Of a stretch of DNA of 64,000 bases, positions 44,501 to 52,913 are shown piece by piece. Source of the DNA: Phycicoccus avicenniae_A (GTDB taxonomy: Bacteria > Actinomycetota > Actinomycetes > Actinomycetales > Dermatophilaceae); assembly GCF_050496545.1 (NCBI RefSeq), contig NZ_JBNVZV010000011.1, positions 62,001-126,000 on the forward strand, given 5' to 3'. The translations under genes were made by a program, and so were the position numbers. Each line of letters starts with the position of its first letter. Position 1 is the first letter of the stretch. The notes under the pieces were generated by a model. That model searched no databases. It was not told the DNA's origin and saw nothing but the letters and a program-made list of their open reading frames with translations.

Positions 44501-45605
44501 GGATGCGCAGCCGGACGTCCTCGGGCTCCTGGCGCCGGTCGTCGACGAGGTGGACGAGCGTGACGCCGAGGTCGGCCGCGCCGTGCTCGCGGTCGCCGAG
44601 GGTGATGACGCGCGAGTCCTCGTCGACGTCGAGCAGCACGACGAGCGTGGGCTCGCGGCCCGCCCGGTCCCCTGACAGGTAGTTGCGGCGGGCCTCGGCG
44701 GCCCGACCCAGCCGGCGCCGCAGGTCCTCGCGGAGCATCCGGTCGAGGGTGACGACGTCGGGCGCGAGCCGGCGCAGCGGCCCGAGCGGGGTGGTGTGCC
44801 GCTGGTCGGCCAGGTGCGGCAGCCAGGCCAGCCAGTCCCAGCGACCACGTCGGGCGGGGGCGACGGCGGCCGCGAGGTGGAGGTCCTCGGGAGAGACGAA
44901 CGTCGCGGCCTGCGCGACGAGGATGCGCGCCACCCGCTGCCGGAACTCGGCGTCCCCGACGACGCTCACCGACCCGACACCGTCGAGGGGCACCCGCACC
45001 GGCAGCTCGTCGAGGGTCGAGAAGCGGCCCTCGAGGAGCTCGAGCTCACCGTGCATGAACTCGTCGGTCTCGGTGAGGGCGTCGGTGTCGCCCTGCCGCG
45101 TGAACTCGCGGACCCGGACGCTGCCCGTGCCGAGGCGGACCGCGAGGAAGTCGGCGTCCCCGCGGCGGCGCTCCCAGAGGCGCGTGCCCTCGCGGACCAG
45201 GGGCAGCAGGAGGGCCGGGTGCGGGTCGGCCTCGCGCGCCGCCTCGACGAGGGCGTCCTCGCCGTCGCGCAGCCCGGACCGCGTGCGCTCGAGGTAGCCG
45301 AGGTAGGCCTCGCGGCGGCGGACGCGCGCCCGGGTCGCCTTGCCGCGCTGCGAGACCACCATGACGACCGAGGCCAGCAGCGTCACGACCATCATCAGCG
45401 CGCCGACCGCCGCCAGCCCGGAGCCGCGGAAGAGCATCATCACCGTCATCGAGGCGCCGGCGCCCAGCAGCGGCACGAGGGTCAGCAGCCCCTGGAGGCC
45501 GCCCCGACCCTCCGGCATCACGGGCGGGCGCTCGACGACGTGCGCAGAGGGGCCCGGCGGGCTGGCCGTCGTGCGGGCCGCCCGGTGGACCAGGCGGACG
45601 CTCAC
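41585..45605 (-). CDS. eccC: EccC-type T7SS FtsK/SpoIIIE ATPase, frameshifted near 42205
   Basis: The full gene would give about 1340 residues. There are two N-terminal membrane helices (LLTLVPLLGAGASMTVMML and the next). The first ATPase has Walker A GATGSGKSE near residue 495 and Walker B LLVVIDEF. The second has GGPRTGRTT near 845. The frame starting at GTG 45605 is lost at 42203-42208, and the rest (TGRTSMLRHVIRTLVGQYG onward to the stop at 41585) continues in another frame. Restoring it needs a 2-nt insertion or a 1-nt deletion and rebuilds the third Walker A (GDA-x-TGRTS). The motor drives substrate export. It may be a pseudogene, a sequencing error or recoding. Confidence 0.85.
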
Positions 45606-46645
45606 GGCCGCGCCACCGCGGTACGGACCGCCCACGCCGCGATGCGCGCGACGTCGACGGTGGTCTGCGGAGCCAGCAGGGTCGGGTCGAGTGCCGCCGC
45701 CCCGGCGAGGTGCCGGTCGTGGTGCAGCACCAGGCCGGTGACCCCGAAGGTGTCGACGGCCCGCAGGGCCTTGGCCGGCGAGACCCCCGAGGTCGGCGTC
45801 GACTTGGAGACGACGACGAGGACCCGCTCGGGGGTCCATCCGTCGCGCAGCGCCTCCTCGAGGACGACCGCCGCCGCGCCCAGCCCGCGCACGCTGCACT
45901 CGCCGACGACGAGGAGCGCCTCGACCCGGGCCGCGGGCTCCGGGAGCCGCTGGCCGCCGTCGGTGAGGGTCATGCCGGCGACCCGGCGCAGGTCCGTGGC
46001 GAGGCGCTCGCCCTCGCCCGCGACCGCGGAGGCCGGCGCGTAGGCGAGCAGCGACCGCGACCGTTCGTGGCGCTGGCGCGACCCGGTGGTGACATCGGCG
46101 TGCGGCGGCCGCACGAGGCGGTCGGCGAGGCCGATCCGGCCGGGGGCGTCGTCGACGAGGGCCACACCGTCGAGGCGGCGGGCCTGCAGCTCGTGGGCCA
46201 GGCAGGCCGCGAGGGTCGTGGCCCCGGCCCCGCCGTGCCCGCCGACCACCCACAGCCGCCGCCCGGTGGAGACCGGCGCCTGCTCCTGCTCCCACGCCTG
46301 GGTCAGCTCGCTCGGGGCGGCGTCGGTGCCGACGAGGGCGCCGAGGTGGGCGGCGACCCGGCCCGCCGCCGACCGGGCCGGGCGCCGGGAGAGCTCGTCG
46401 TAGAGGGCCGCCGGACGGCTCCGGCGGGAAGGGCCGGAGGGGTCGGTGGGCTCGGACGGCGCGTCGGGCGCGGATCCGGCCGGCGGGGCCTCGACACCGG
46501 CGGTCTCGGGATCGAGCTCGGCCCCGGCGGAGGGGTCGGCCGCGGCCGAGGGCTCCAGTGGGGCGGACGGCTCGGCATCGACGCGTGCCGGTGGGCGCAA
46601 GGTCGACGGGGTCCACTCCGTGGGGGTCGGGTCGCTGGGGCTCAT
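45602..46645 (-). CDS. ParA/MinD-like T7SS accessory protein with degenerate P-loop
   Basis: 347 residues. The N-terminal 150 residues are Pro/Glu/Ala-rich, similar to EspI-type proteins. The ParA-like domain starts at LWVVGGHGGAGATTLAACLAHEL. The deviant Walker A (KGGxGKTT) is present in outline, but both lysines are replaced (His, Ala), so ATP hydrolysis is doubtful. GGGAGGAG precedes the ATG. The stop overlaps the eccC start (GTGA). It probably regulates or localises the secretion machine. Confidence 0.75.
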   Translation of the reverse strand: MSPSDPTPTEWTPSTLRPPARVDAEPSAPLEPSAAADPSAGAELDPETAGVEAPPAGSAPDAPSEPTDPSGPSRRSRPAALYDELSRRPARSAAGRVAAHLGALVGTDAAPSELTQAWEQEQAPVSTGRRLWVVGGHGGAGATTLAACLAHELQARRLDGVALVDDAPGRIGLADRLVRPPHADVTTGSRQRHERSRSLLAYAPASAVAGEGERLATDLRRVAGMTLTDGGQRLPEPAARVEALLVVGECSVRGLGAAAVVLEEALRDGWTPERVLVVVSKSTPTSGVSPAKALRAVDTFGVTGLVLHHDRHLAGAAALDPTLLAPQTTVDVARIAAWAVRTAVARP

Positions 46646-46659
46646 GCTGCTCCTCCCGC

Positions 46660-47994
46660 TCAGAAGGTGGTCAGGAGGTCGGCGTAGGCACCGAAGGCGC
46701 CGACGAGGAGGGGCAGGCCGGCGAGGACCGCGACGGTCTCGACCCGGGCCGCCCAGCGCCGGCCCGTCGCGGCCGCGAGCGCGCCGGGCGGGCGCGCGAC
46801 CATCCCGAGCGCGACGACGGCTCCGGCCACGAGGACGACGACGACGGGGACCGCGCCCACCGACCAGCGCTCGACCCCGACGGCGGCCAGCCCCCCGAGG
46901 CCGAGCAGGCCCGCGGCGAGGACGACGACCCGCTCGAGCACCAACGGGAAGTGGCGGGTGCGCACCAGCCACGCGACGCCCTGGGAGCCGACGAGGGCGA
47001 GGACCCACGGGTCGGCCGGCGCCGACAGGGCGGCGGTGCAGAGCGCGGCGCCGCCCGTGGCCGCCGTGAGCACGACCGCACCGGCCAGGGACAGGTGCGC
47101 TGCGGTGACCGCCCGGACCACCCGCCGGCTGCGCAGGTCCAGCCCGCGGCCGAGGTCGGTGTCGACGGCGAACGCCCCGGTGGTCGCCAGGGCGAGTCGC
47201 GGCAGCAGGCCGAGCACGGCCGTCGCCGCGACCGCCACGACCGCCGCCGTGCTGCCGACGTCGCCCGTGACCACCCACGTCACGCCGCCGGAGACGACGA
47301 AGAGCAGCCACGCCGCCAGCGAGGCCAGCCCGGCGCGGGGCTCGTCGAGGCACCACGCCGCGCTCAGCCCGACGAGGGGCAGGGCCAGCACGAGCCAGCC
47401 GACCGGCCAGGCGCCCTCCGCGAGGGTGGTGAGGACGGCGGCGACGGCGAACGCCGCCCAGGCCGCCCCGAAGCCCACCCAGGCGGCGGCGCGCGTGGAC
47501 CACCGGGCAGCAGCGAGGGAGGCCGCGAGCGCGAGCATCCCGACGGTGGCGAACACCGCCGCACGGTCGACGCCCCCGGCCGAGGCCGCCACCGCCGCCG
47601 CCGTCCCGAGCAGGAGCGCGGCGACGAGGGCGAGGCCCCACACCCGGTTCGTGGCGTCCCAGGCCCCGGCCGGCCGCTCCTCCTCGACGGCGTCGACGAG
47701 GTCGTAGACCACGGGGTCGGACGGGGCCTCGGCCGCGGCGACGACCCGCAGCTGGACGCCGTCGCGCAGGCCTGCCTCCCCGAGCGGGCGGGCCGCGGCG
47801 AGCACCCGGCCGTCGAGCGTCGCGACGTGCCGGAGGGTGCCGTCGTCGGGATGGCCGAGCAGCTCGAGGACGACCGGGACGAGGGCGGCGACCGGCCGGT
47901 CGGTGGGGAGGACGACATCGACCGCCCGGCCCTCGGCGAGGACGGTGGCGCGCAGGAAGGGGCCGACGACGTGGTCGGTCGGGGAGGCGCTCAC
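46660..47994 (-). CDS. eccD: T7SS integral membrane protein EccD
   Basis: 444 residues. The N-terminal 80 residues form a ubiquitin-like (YukD) domain (VDVVLPTDRPVAALVPVVLELLG..LDGRVLAAARPLGEAGLRDG). About eleven membrane helices follow, the standard EccD layout. GTG 47994 overlaps the upstream small gene (GTGA), and the stop is 14 nt before the ParA-like ATG. EccD forms the membrane vestibule of the type VII machine. Confidence 0.88.
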   Translation of the reverse strand: MSASPTDHVVGPFLRATVLAEGRAVDVVLPTDRPVAALVPVVLELLGHPDDGTLRHVATLDGRVLAAARPLGEAGLRDGVQLRVVAAAEAPSDPVVYDLVDAVEEERPAGAWDATNRVWGLALVAALLLGTAAAVAASAGGVDRAAVFATVGMLALAASLAAARWSTRAAAWVGFGAAWAAFAVAAVLTTLAEGAWPVGWLVLALPLVGLSAAWCLDEPRAGLASLAAWLLFVVSGGVTWVVTGDVGSTAAVVAVAATAVLGLLPRLALATTGAFAVDTDLGRGLDLRSRRVVRAVTAAHLSLAGAVVLTAATGGAALCTAALSAPADPWVLALVGSQGVAWLVRTRHFPLVLERVVVLAAGLLGLGGLAAVGVERWSVGAVPVVVVLVAGAVVALGMVARPPGALAAATGRRWAARVETVAVLAGLPLLVGAFGAYADLLTTF

Positions 47995-48314
47995 GAGGGG
48001 CTCCCGGTCGTGGTCGGCGTGGGCTGCACGGACGGCGGGGACGTCGGCGTGGTCGTGGCGGGCGTGGGCAGGCCCGCGCGCGACCGGCCGATCGCCGGGT
48101 CGTCGGCGAGCAGGTGCACGACGAAGGCGACGGCGACGCAGACCGCGCAGCCGAGCACGGCGAGGAAGGCGCCCGCGAGGTGGGTGCCCACCCGGTCGTC
48201 CCACGTGCGGCGGAGCCGGTCGGGGCCGTGGAGCAGGGCCTCGGCGAGCCGGCCGCGGCGCACCCCCGTGGCCTCGATCAGCTGCTCGTCGTAGTTGTCG
48301 GCCACCGGCCTCAC
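47991..48314 (-). CDS. Small EccB-like single-helix membrane protein
   Basis: 107 residues from GTG 48314 with GGAGG upstream. The N-terminal cytosolic part (RRGRLAEALLHGPDRLRRTW) is followed by one membrane helix (HLAGAFLAVLGCAVCVAVAFVVHLL), like the start of EccB. The large EccB external domain is missing, and only a Thr/Pro/Ser tail of about 35 residues remains. It is first gene of the secretion operon. It could be a minimal EccB or an unrelated anchor. Confidence 0.6.
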   Translation of the reverse strand: MRPVADNYDEQLIEATGVRRGRLAEALLHGPDRLRRTWDDRVGTHLAGAFLAVLGCAVCVAVAFVVHLLADDPAIGRSRAGLPTPATTTPTSPPSVQPTPTTTGSPS

Positions 48315-48472
48315 CGATCCTCCGCCGTCCCCGGCCCCGTCGTGCGTCCCCGGGAGACCGGGCCCCCGACCCGGCGGGGAGCGCGACGGTCTCCGACCGG
48401 CAGCCTAACCGGGCCCGCGCGGTGTCGCCGGGGGGTGCCACCTTGCGCTGGTTACCCGCTGGTAGCACACTG

Positions 48473-48488
48473 GTGAGCAAGCGCTCAC
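48473..48488. promoter_or_regulatory. Operator in the fadE5-like promoter
   Basis: GTGAGCAAGCGCTCAC has 6-bp perfect arms. It matches the complement of the site before the etfD-like gene at 14 of 16 positions. It lies 27 nt before the ATG, over the expected transcription start, and fits repression by a TetR-type protein. Confidence 0.6.
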
Positions 48489-48514
48489 TTTGCGACGTCT
48501 CCGGGAGGACCACC

Positions 48515-50386
48515 ATGGGCCACTACAAGAGCAACCTGCGCGACATCGAGTTCACCCTCTTCGAGGTGCTCGGTCGCGGCGACGTCCTGGGGTCCGGCCC
48601 CTACGAGGAGCTCGACGCCGACACCGCGCGCGAGATGCTCAAGGAGGTCTCCCGGCTCGCCGAGCACGAGATCGCCGAGTCCTTCGCCGACGCCGACCGC
48701 AACCCGCCGGTGTACGACCCGCAGACCCAGGCCGTGACGATGCCGGAGTCGTTCGCCAAGAGCTTCGCCGCCTACCGCGACAGCGGCTTCTGGAACATCG
48801 ACCTGCCGGCCGAGCTCGACGGCACCGTCGCCCCGCCGAGCCTGCGCTGGGCCGTCAACGAGATGCTCCTCGGCGCCAACCCCGCCCTGGCGATGTTCGC
48901 CGCCTCGTACTCCTTCGCCAAGCTGCTGCACACCCTCGGCACCCCCGAGCAGCAGAAGCTGGCGAAGTGGATCGTCGAGAAGGGCTGGCACTGCACGATG
49001 GTGCTCACCGAGCCCGACGCCGGCTCCGACGTCGGTGCCGGCCGCACCAAGGCCGTGCAGAACGAGGACGGCACCTGGACCATCAGCGGCGTCAAGCGCT
49101 TCATCACCAGCGCCGAGTCCGACATGGTCGACAACGTCGTGCACTTCGTCCTCGCCCGTCCCGAGGGCGGCGCGCCGGGCACCAAGGGCCTCTCGCTCTT
49201 CATTCTCACGAAGTACGCGGTCGACCTCGAGACCGGTGAGCTCGGCGAGCGCAACGGCGTCTACGTCACCAACGTCGAGAAGAAGATGGGCCTGAAGGTC
49301 TCCCCCACCTGCGAGCTCACGTTCGGCGGCGAGAAGCCGGCCGTCGGCACCCTGCTCGGCGAGGTCCACGACGGCATCGCGCAGATGTTCCACGTCATCG
49401 AGAACGCGCGGATGATGGTGGGCACCAAGGCGATCGCCACGCTGTCCACCGGCTACCTCAACGCGCTCGAGTACGCCAAGGAGCGGGTCCAGGGCGCCGA
49501 CCTCACCCAGATGACCGACAAGACGGCGCCGCGGGTCACCATCACCCACCACCCGGACGTGCGCCGCTCGCTGATGCTCCAGAAGGCCTACGCCGAGGGC
49601 CTGCGCGCGCTCGTGCTGTTCACGGCGAGCCAGCAGGACATCGTCGACCAGCACCTGCTGGCCACCGGGGAGCACACCTTCGAGACCGGCTCGCCGGCCG
49701 ACGTCGCCAACCGCGTCAACGACCTGCTGCTGCCCATCGTCAAGGGCCTGGGCTCCGAGCGCGCCTGGGTGCTGCTCGGCACCGAGTCGCTCCAGACCTT
49801 CGGCGGCTCCGGGTTCCTCCAGGACTACCCGATCGAGCAGTACGTCCGCGACGCCAAGATCGACACCCTCTACGAGGGCACGACGGCCATCCAGGGCATG
49901 GACTTCTTCTTCCGCAAGATCGTCCGCGACAAGGGCCAGGCGCTGACCCACCTCTCGACGCAGATGCAGGAGTTCGCCAAGGACCTCGGCGCGCACGGCG
50001 GCCGCATCGACCGCGAGCGCGAGCTGCTCGGCCAGGGCCTCGAGGACGTCCAGGGCATCCTCGGGTTCATGGTCGGCGAGCTGATGAAGTCCGACCCGCG
50101 CCAGGGCGGTGAGCTGCCGAACCTCTACAAGGTCGGGCAGAACACCTCGCGCCTGCTGCTCGGGGCGGGCGACCTCGTCGTCGGCTGGCTGCTGCTGCGC
50201 CAGGCGGCGGTGGCCCTCGACGCGCTCGCGGCCGGTGTCGAAGGTCGCGACAAGGACTTCTACGAGGGCAAGGTGGCGGCCGCGCAGTTCTATGCTCGTC
50301 AGGTGCTGCCCCGCCTCTCGGCGGAGCGCGCGATGGCCGAGGCGACCGACAACGAGCTGATGGACCTGCCCGAGTCGGCCTTCTGA
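48515..50386 (+). CDS. Acyl-CoA dehydrogenase (FadE5-like)
   Basis: 623 residues, the long form with an extra C-terminal domain as in mycobacterial FadE5. FAD-contact motifs VLTEPDAGSDVG and TISGVKRFITSAESD, and TLYEGTTAIQGMDFFFRK with the catalytic-base region (YEGTT), are visible. It oxidises acyl-CoA, passing electrons to ETF. GGGAGG precedes the ATG by 7 nt. It is divergent from the T7SS operon. The operator at 48473 links it to the etfD-like gene. Confidence 0.93.
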   Translation: MGHYKSNLRDIEFTLFEVLGRGDVLGSGPYEELDADTAREMLKEVSRLAEHEIAESFADADRNPPVYDPQTQAVTMPESFAKSFAAYRDSGFWNIDLPAELDGTVAPPSLRWAVNEMLLGANPALAMFAASYSFAKLLHTLGTPEQQKLAKWIVEKGWHCTMVLTEPDAGSDVGAGRTKAVQNEDGTWTISGVKRFITSAESDMVDNVVHFVLARPEGGAPGTKGLSLFILTKYAVDLETGELGERNGVYVTNVEKKMGLKVSPTCELTFGGEKPAVGTLLGEVHDGIAQMFHVIENARMMVGTKAIATLSTGYLNALEYAKERVQGADLTQMTDKTAPRVTITHHPDVRRSLMLQKAYAEGLRALVLFTASQQDIVDQHLLATGEHTFETGSPADVANRVNDLLLPIVKGLGSERAWVLLGTESLQTFGGSGFLQDYPIEQYVRDAKIDTLYEGTTAIQGMDFFFRKIVRDKGQALTHLSTQMQEFAKDLGAHGGRIDRERELLGQGLEDVQGILGFMVGELMKSDPRQGGELPNLYKVGQNTSRLLLGAGDLVVGWLLLRQAAVALDALAAGVEGRDKDFYEGKVAAAQFYARQVLPRLSAERAMAEATDNELMDLPESAF

Positions 50387-50401
50387 CCGGCCCCCACGAC
50401 C

Positions 50402-50441
50402 CCGGGTCGGGAGCGCAGCCCGGAGCGCGCTCCCGACCCGG
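50402..50441. terminator. Terminator hairpin 1 after the acyl-CoA dehydrogenase
   Basis: A 15-bp perfect stem (CCGGGTCGGGAGCGC and complement) has a 10-nt loop and lies 16 nt after the stop. Confidence 0.75.
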
Positions 50442-50452
50442 CCCCACACGCC

Positions 50453-50482
50453 GACGGCCCGCCCCCTGAGGGGCGGGCCGTC
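50453..50482. terminator. Terminator hairpin 2, probably for the small gene on the minus strand
   Basis: A 13-bp perfect stem GACGGCCCGCCCC / GGGGCGGGCCGTC has a CTGA loop. It lies 20 nt beyond the DUF6458 stop in a convergent gap. Confidence 0.75.
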
Positions 50483-50501
50483 GTCGTCGGTGCGGTGGGC
50501 G

Positions 50502-50750
50502 TCAGCGGGGGTCGACGTCCGTCCGGTCGACGCGAGTGCCGGTCGAGGGGTCGACGGTGGACTGGCGCGTGGCGCTGTAGCCGCGATTGCTGCGGCCGCG
50601 CATCGCGAAGGACAGGAGGATGGCGACGACGCCGGCCGCCATGAGGATGAAGCCGAGGGTGTCGTCGTCGATGCCGGGGAGGTCGATGTTGAGCGCGAAG
50701 GACAGGATCGCGCCGATGACGATCAGGACGATGCCGAGGCCGATGTACAT
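50502..50750 (-). CDS. DUF6458-type small membrane protein
   Basis: 82 residues with two helices (YIGLGIVLIVIGAILSFAL and LGFILMAAGVVAILLSFAM) separated by NIDLPGIDDDT, the pattern of DUF6458. An Arg/Thr-rich cytosolic tail follows. The function is unknown. GGAGA precedes the ATG. Confidence 0.85.
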   Translation of the reverse strand: MYIGLGIVLIVIGAILSFALNIDLPGIDDDTLGFILMAAGVVAILLSFAMRGRSNRGYSATRQSTVDPSTGTRVDRTDVDPR

Positions 50751-50855
50751 GGGGGTCTCCTCTGGGTACGGGGTCGGCTGGTGCGACGACCATAGCCCCG
50801 CGGAGCGGCCACGTCTAAGGTTTGTGCAAACTTTGTGCGGCGCGTCGCCGTGGCG

Positions 50856-51041
50856 TCAGGAGCCGCCGCCGCCGTACCCCAGGCCGGGCCCTCCGCGGTG
50901 CTGGCCCTGGACGGCGGCCGACTCCGCGCCGAAGGGCGCCTCGCCGGTGAACTCCCCCGTGCTGCCGCTGGCCCGGCGACGGCGCTCGATCAGCAGCCCG
51001 AGGACGACGATCACGACCAGCAACCCGATGACCCACCACAT
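50856..51041 (-). CDS. Small single-helix membrane protein
   Basis: 61 residues. MWWVIGLLVVIVVLGLLIERRRR is one membrane anchor with positive flank. The tail includes GEAPFGAESAAVQGQHRGG, similar in style to the neighbour's SAETAAMQADRQADRGG. So the two small genes look like paralogues or partners. No family is recognised. Confidence 0.6.
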   Translation of the reverse strand: MWWVIGLLVVIVVLGLLIERRRRASGSTGEFTGEAPFGAESAAVQGQHRGGPGLGYGGGGS

Positions 51042-51046
51042 GGCGC

Positions 51047-51241
51047 TCAGAGCATCCCGCCGCGGTCGGCCTGCCGGTCGGCCTGCATCGCTGCCGTCTC
51101 GGCGCTGTACGGGGCGTCCGGGTGGGGGCTGCGGTTCGTCTCGGTGCGGCGCCGCCCGCCCTTGACGGCGGTCCACACGGTCCCCACGACCCCGAGGACG
51201 ACGACGGCGATGATGAGGATCAGTCCGATGGTGGTCGGCAT
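51047..51241 (-). CDS. Small single-helix membrane protein
   Basis: 64 residues: helix TTIGLILIIAVVVLGVVGTVWTAV, then a basic stretch KGGRRR and a tail with YSAETAAMQADRQADRGG resembling the downstream gene's tail. It is separated by 5 nt from that gene, so they form a likely operon. No family is recognised. Confidence 0.6.
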   Translation of the reverse strand: MPTTIGLILIIAVVVLGVVGTVWTAVKGGRRRTETNRSPHPDAPYSAETAAMQADRQADRGGML

Positions 51242-51337
51242 GGCCCCTTCCCCCTTCTCGACCCCGTGGGGTCGCGCGTTGGACGGTCATCGTCCCGCGC
51301 GGCGGCGCCGTTGTCCACGGTTCCGGCGCTGCGGCGC

Positions 51338-52714
51338 TCAGACGAAGGAGCCCGGGTTGAGGATGCCGTGCGGGTCGAGGGCGGCCTTGACGCGGCGGTT
51401 GAGCTCCATGACGTCGGGACCGAGCTGGTCCTCGAGCGAGCCCTTCTTCAGCCGGCCGACCCCGTGCTCGCCGGTGATCGTGCCGCCGAGGTCGATGGCG
51501 GCCCGCATGATGTCGTCGAAGGCCAGCCGGGCGCGGCGCTCGGAGTCGGGGTCCGTGGCGTCGTAGACGATCGCGGGGTGGGTGTTGCCGTCGCCGGCGT
51601 GCGCGACGACGGGGATCTCGACGCCGTGCCGCTGGGCGATGGCCTCGACCTCGGCGAGCAGCTGCGGCAGCTGGGGTACGGGGACCCCGACGTCCTCGGG
51701 GAGGACCGCGCCCCGAGGCTCGAGGGCGGTGAAGTGCACGCGCCGGGCCTGGACGAACATCTCGGCCTCGTCGGGGTCGTCGGTGGCGACGACCTCCTTG
51801 GCGCCGGTGACCTCGCACGCGGCGACGATGGCGGCCACCTCCTCCTCGCGCGAGGCGCCCGGGGCATCGGACTGGATGAGCAGCAGGGCGCCGGAGTCAC
51901 GGTCGAGGCCCATCGGCTGGAAGTCCTCGACGGCGTTGATGGAGGCGCGGTCCATCAGCTCGACCATCGAGGCACGCACCGTGCGGCCGAGCTCGATGAC
52001 GGCGGCCGCGGCGTCGGCGACGGTGGGGAAGAAGGCGATGACGGTGCTGCGCGGCGCTTGGGCCGGGACGAGGCGCAGGACCGCGCGGGTGACGATGCCG
52101 AGGGTGCCCTCGGAGCCGACGAAGAGCTTGAGCAGCGAGAGCCCGGCGACGTCCTTGACGCGCTTGCCGCCGAGGGTGACGAGGCGGCCGTCGGCGAGGA
52201 CGACATCCATCCCGAGGACGTAGTCGGTGGTCACGCCGTACTTGACGCAGCAGAGGCCGCCGGCGTTGGTGGCGATGTTGCCGCCGATCGAGCAGATCTC
52301 GAAGGAGCTGGGGTCAGGCGGGTACCAGAGGCCCTCTGCGACAGCGGCGTTCTTCACCTCGACGTTGAGGGCTCCGGGCTCGACGACGGCGACCCGCGCG
52401 GCGGTGTCGATCTCGACGGCACGCATCCGCTCGAGGCTGAGGACGATCGTGCCGTCGACGCCCATCGAGCCGCCGGAGAGGGAGGTGCCGGCCCCGCGGG
52501 GGACGACGCCGATGCCGTGGCGCGCGGCCCAGCGGACGGCCTCCTGAACGTGCTCGGCGTTCTCGGCGCGGACGGCGGCCAGCGGGGTGCCGGCGCTCGC
52601 GTCGTGGGTCCAGTCGTGGCGGTACTTCTCGAGGGCCGCGGGGTCGGTGGCGACGACCCCCTGCGGGAGCGCGGCCACGAGCTCGGCGACGGCTGCGTCG
52701 ACGTCGGTGTCCAT
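51338..52714 (-). CDS. FAD-linked oxidase, glycolate oxidase subunit GlcD type
   Basis: 458 residues. The FAD-binding type 4 (PCMH) motif VVPRGAGTSLSGGSMG is near residue 70, with GGNIATNAGGLCCVKYGVT and VKDVAGLSLLKLFVGSEGTLGIVT. The C-terminal oxidase cap has the HAGDGNTHP metal/active-site motif and ends GEHGVGRLKKG..LDPHGILNPG. It oxidises glycolate or D-lactate-like 2-hydroxyacids. No partner iron-sulfur subunit is adjacent. Confidence 0.93.
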   Translation of the reverse strand: MDTDVDAAVAELVAALPQGVVATDPAALEKYRHDWTHDASAGTPLAAVRAENAEHVQEAVRWAARHGIGVVPRGAGTSLSGGSMGVDGTIVLSLERMRAVEIDTAARVAVVEPGALNVEVKNAAVAEGLWYPPDPSSFEICSIGGNIATNAGGLCCVKYGVTTDYVLGMDVVLADGRLVTLGGKRVKDVAGLSLLKLFVGSEGTLGIVTRAVLRLVPAQAPRSTVIAFFPTVADAAAAVIELGRTVRASMVELMDRASINAVEDFQPMGLDRDSGALLLIQSDAPGASREEEVAAIVAACEVTGAKEVVATDDPDEAEMFVQARRVHFTALEPRGAVLPEDVGVPVPQLPQLLAEVEAIAQRHGVEIPVVAHAGDGNTHPAIVYDATDPDSERRARLAFDDIMRAAIDLGGTITGEHGVGRLKKGSLEDQLGPDVMELNRRVKAALDPHGILNPGSFV

Positions 52715-52739
52715 GCCCCCACCCTCGCAGATCCCCAGC

Positions 52740-52785
52740 GTCGAGGGCGGAAGTGGTCGCCCCATCGACCGCGAGCGCACTCGAC
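52740..52785. repeat. Hairpin repeat family A (copy 2)
   Basis: A 46-nt element from GTCGAG to CTCGAC with core GGAAGTGGTCGCCCC. It is the first of two copies upstream of the DUF559-like gene. Confidence 0.7.
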
Positions 52786-52811
52786 CCCGGGAGCCCCCTG
52801 GCCCCCTCGGC

Positions 52812-52857
52812 GTCGAGTGCGGAAGTGGTCGCCCCAGCGACCGTTTCCGTACTCGAG
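52812..52857. repeat. Hairpin repeat family A (copy 3)
   Basis: A 46-nt element starting GTCGAGTGCGGAAGTGG; its halves pair at 17 of 21 positions around CCCA. It lies 56 nt before the DUF559-like gene. Confidence 0.7.
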
Positions 52858-52913
52858 GCCGGGCCTGTGGAGAACTCGGCGGGCGATGCGGCCCCGCGCC
52901 CGACACTTCCCGC

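Noticed and set aside
41988..46616. Single 1542-residue protein covering ParA-like and EccC frames
   Set aside because: The upstream part is the shadow of the ParA-like gene in another frame, and the downstream part after 42205 is out of frame. EccC starts at GTG 45605.
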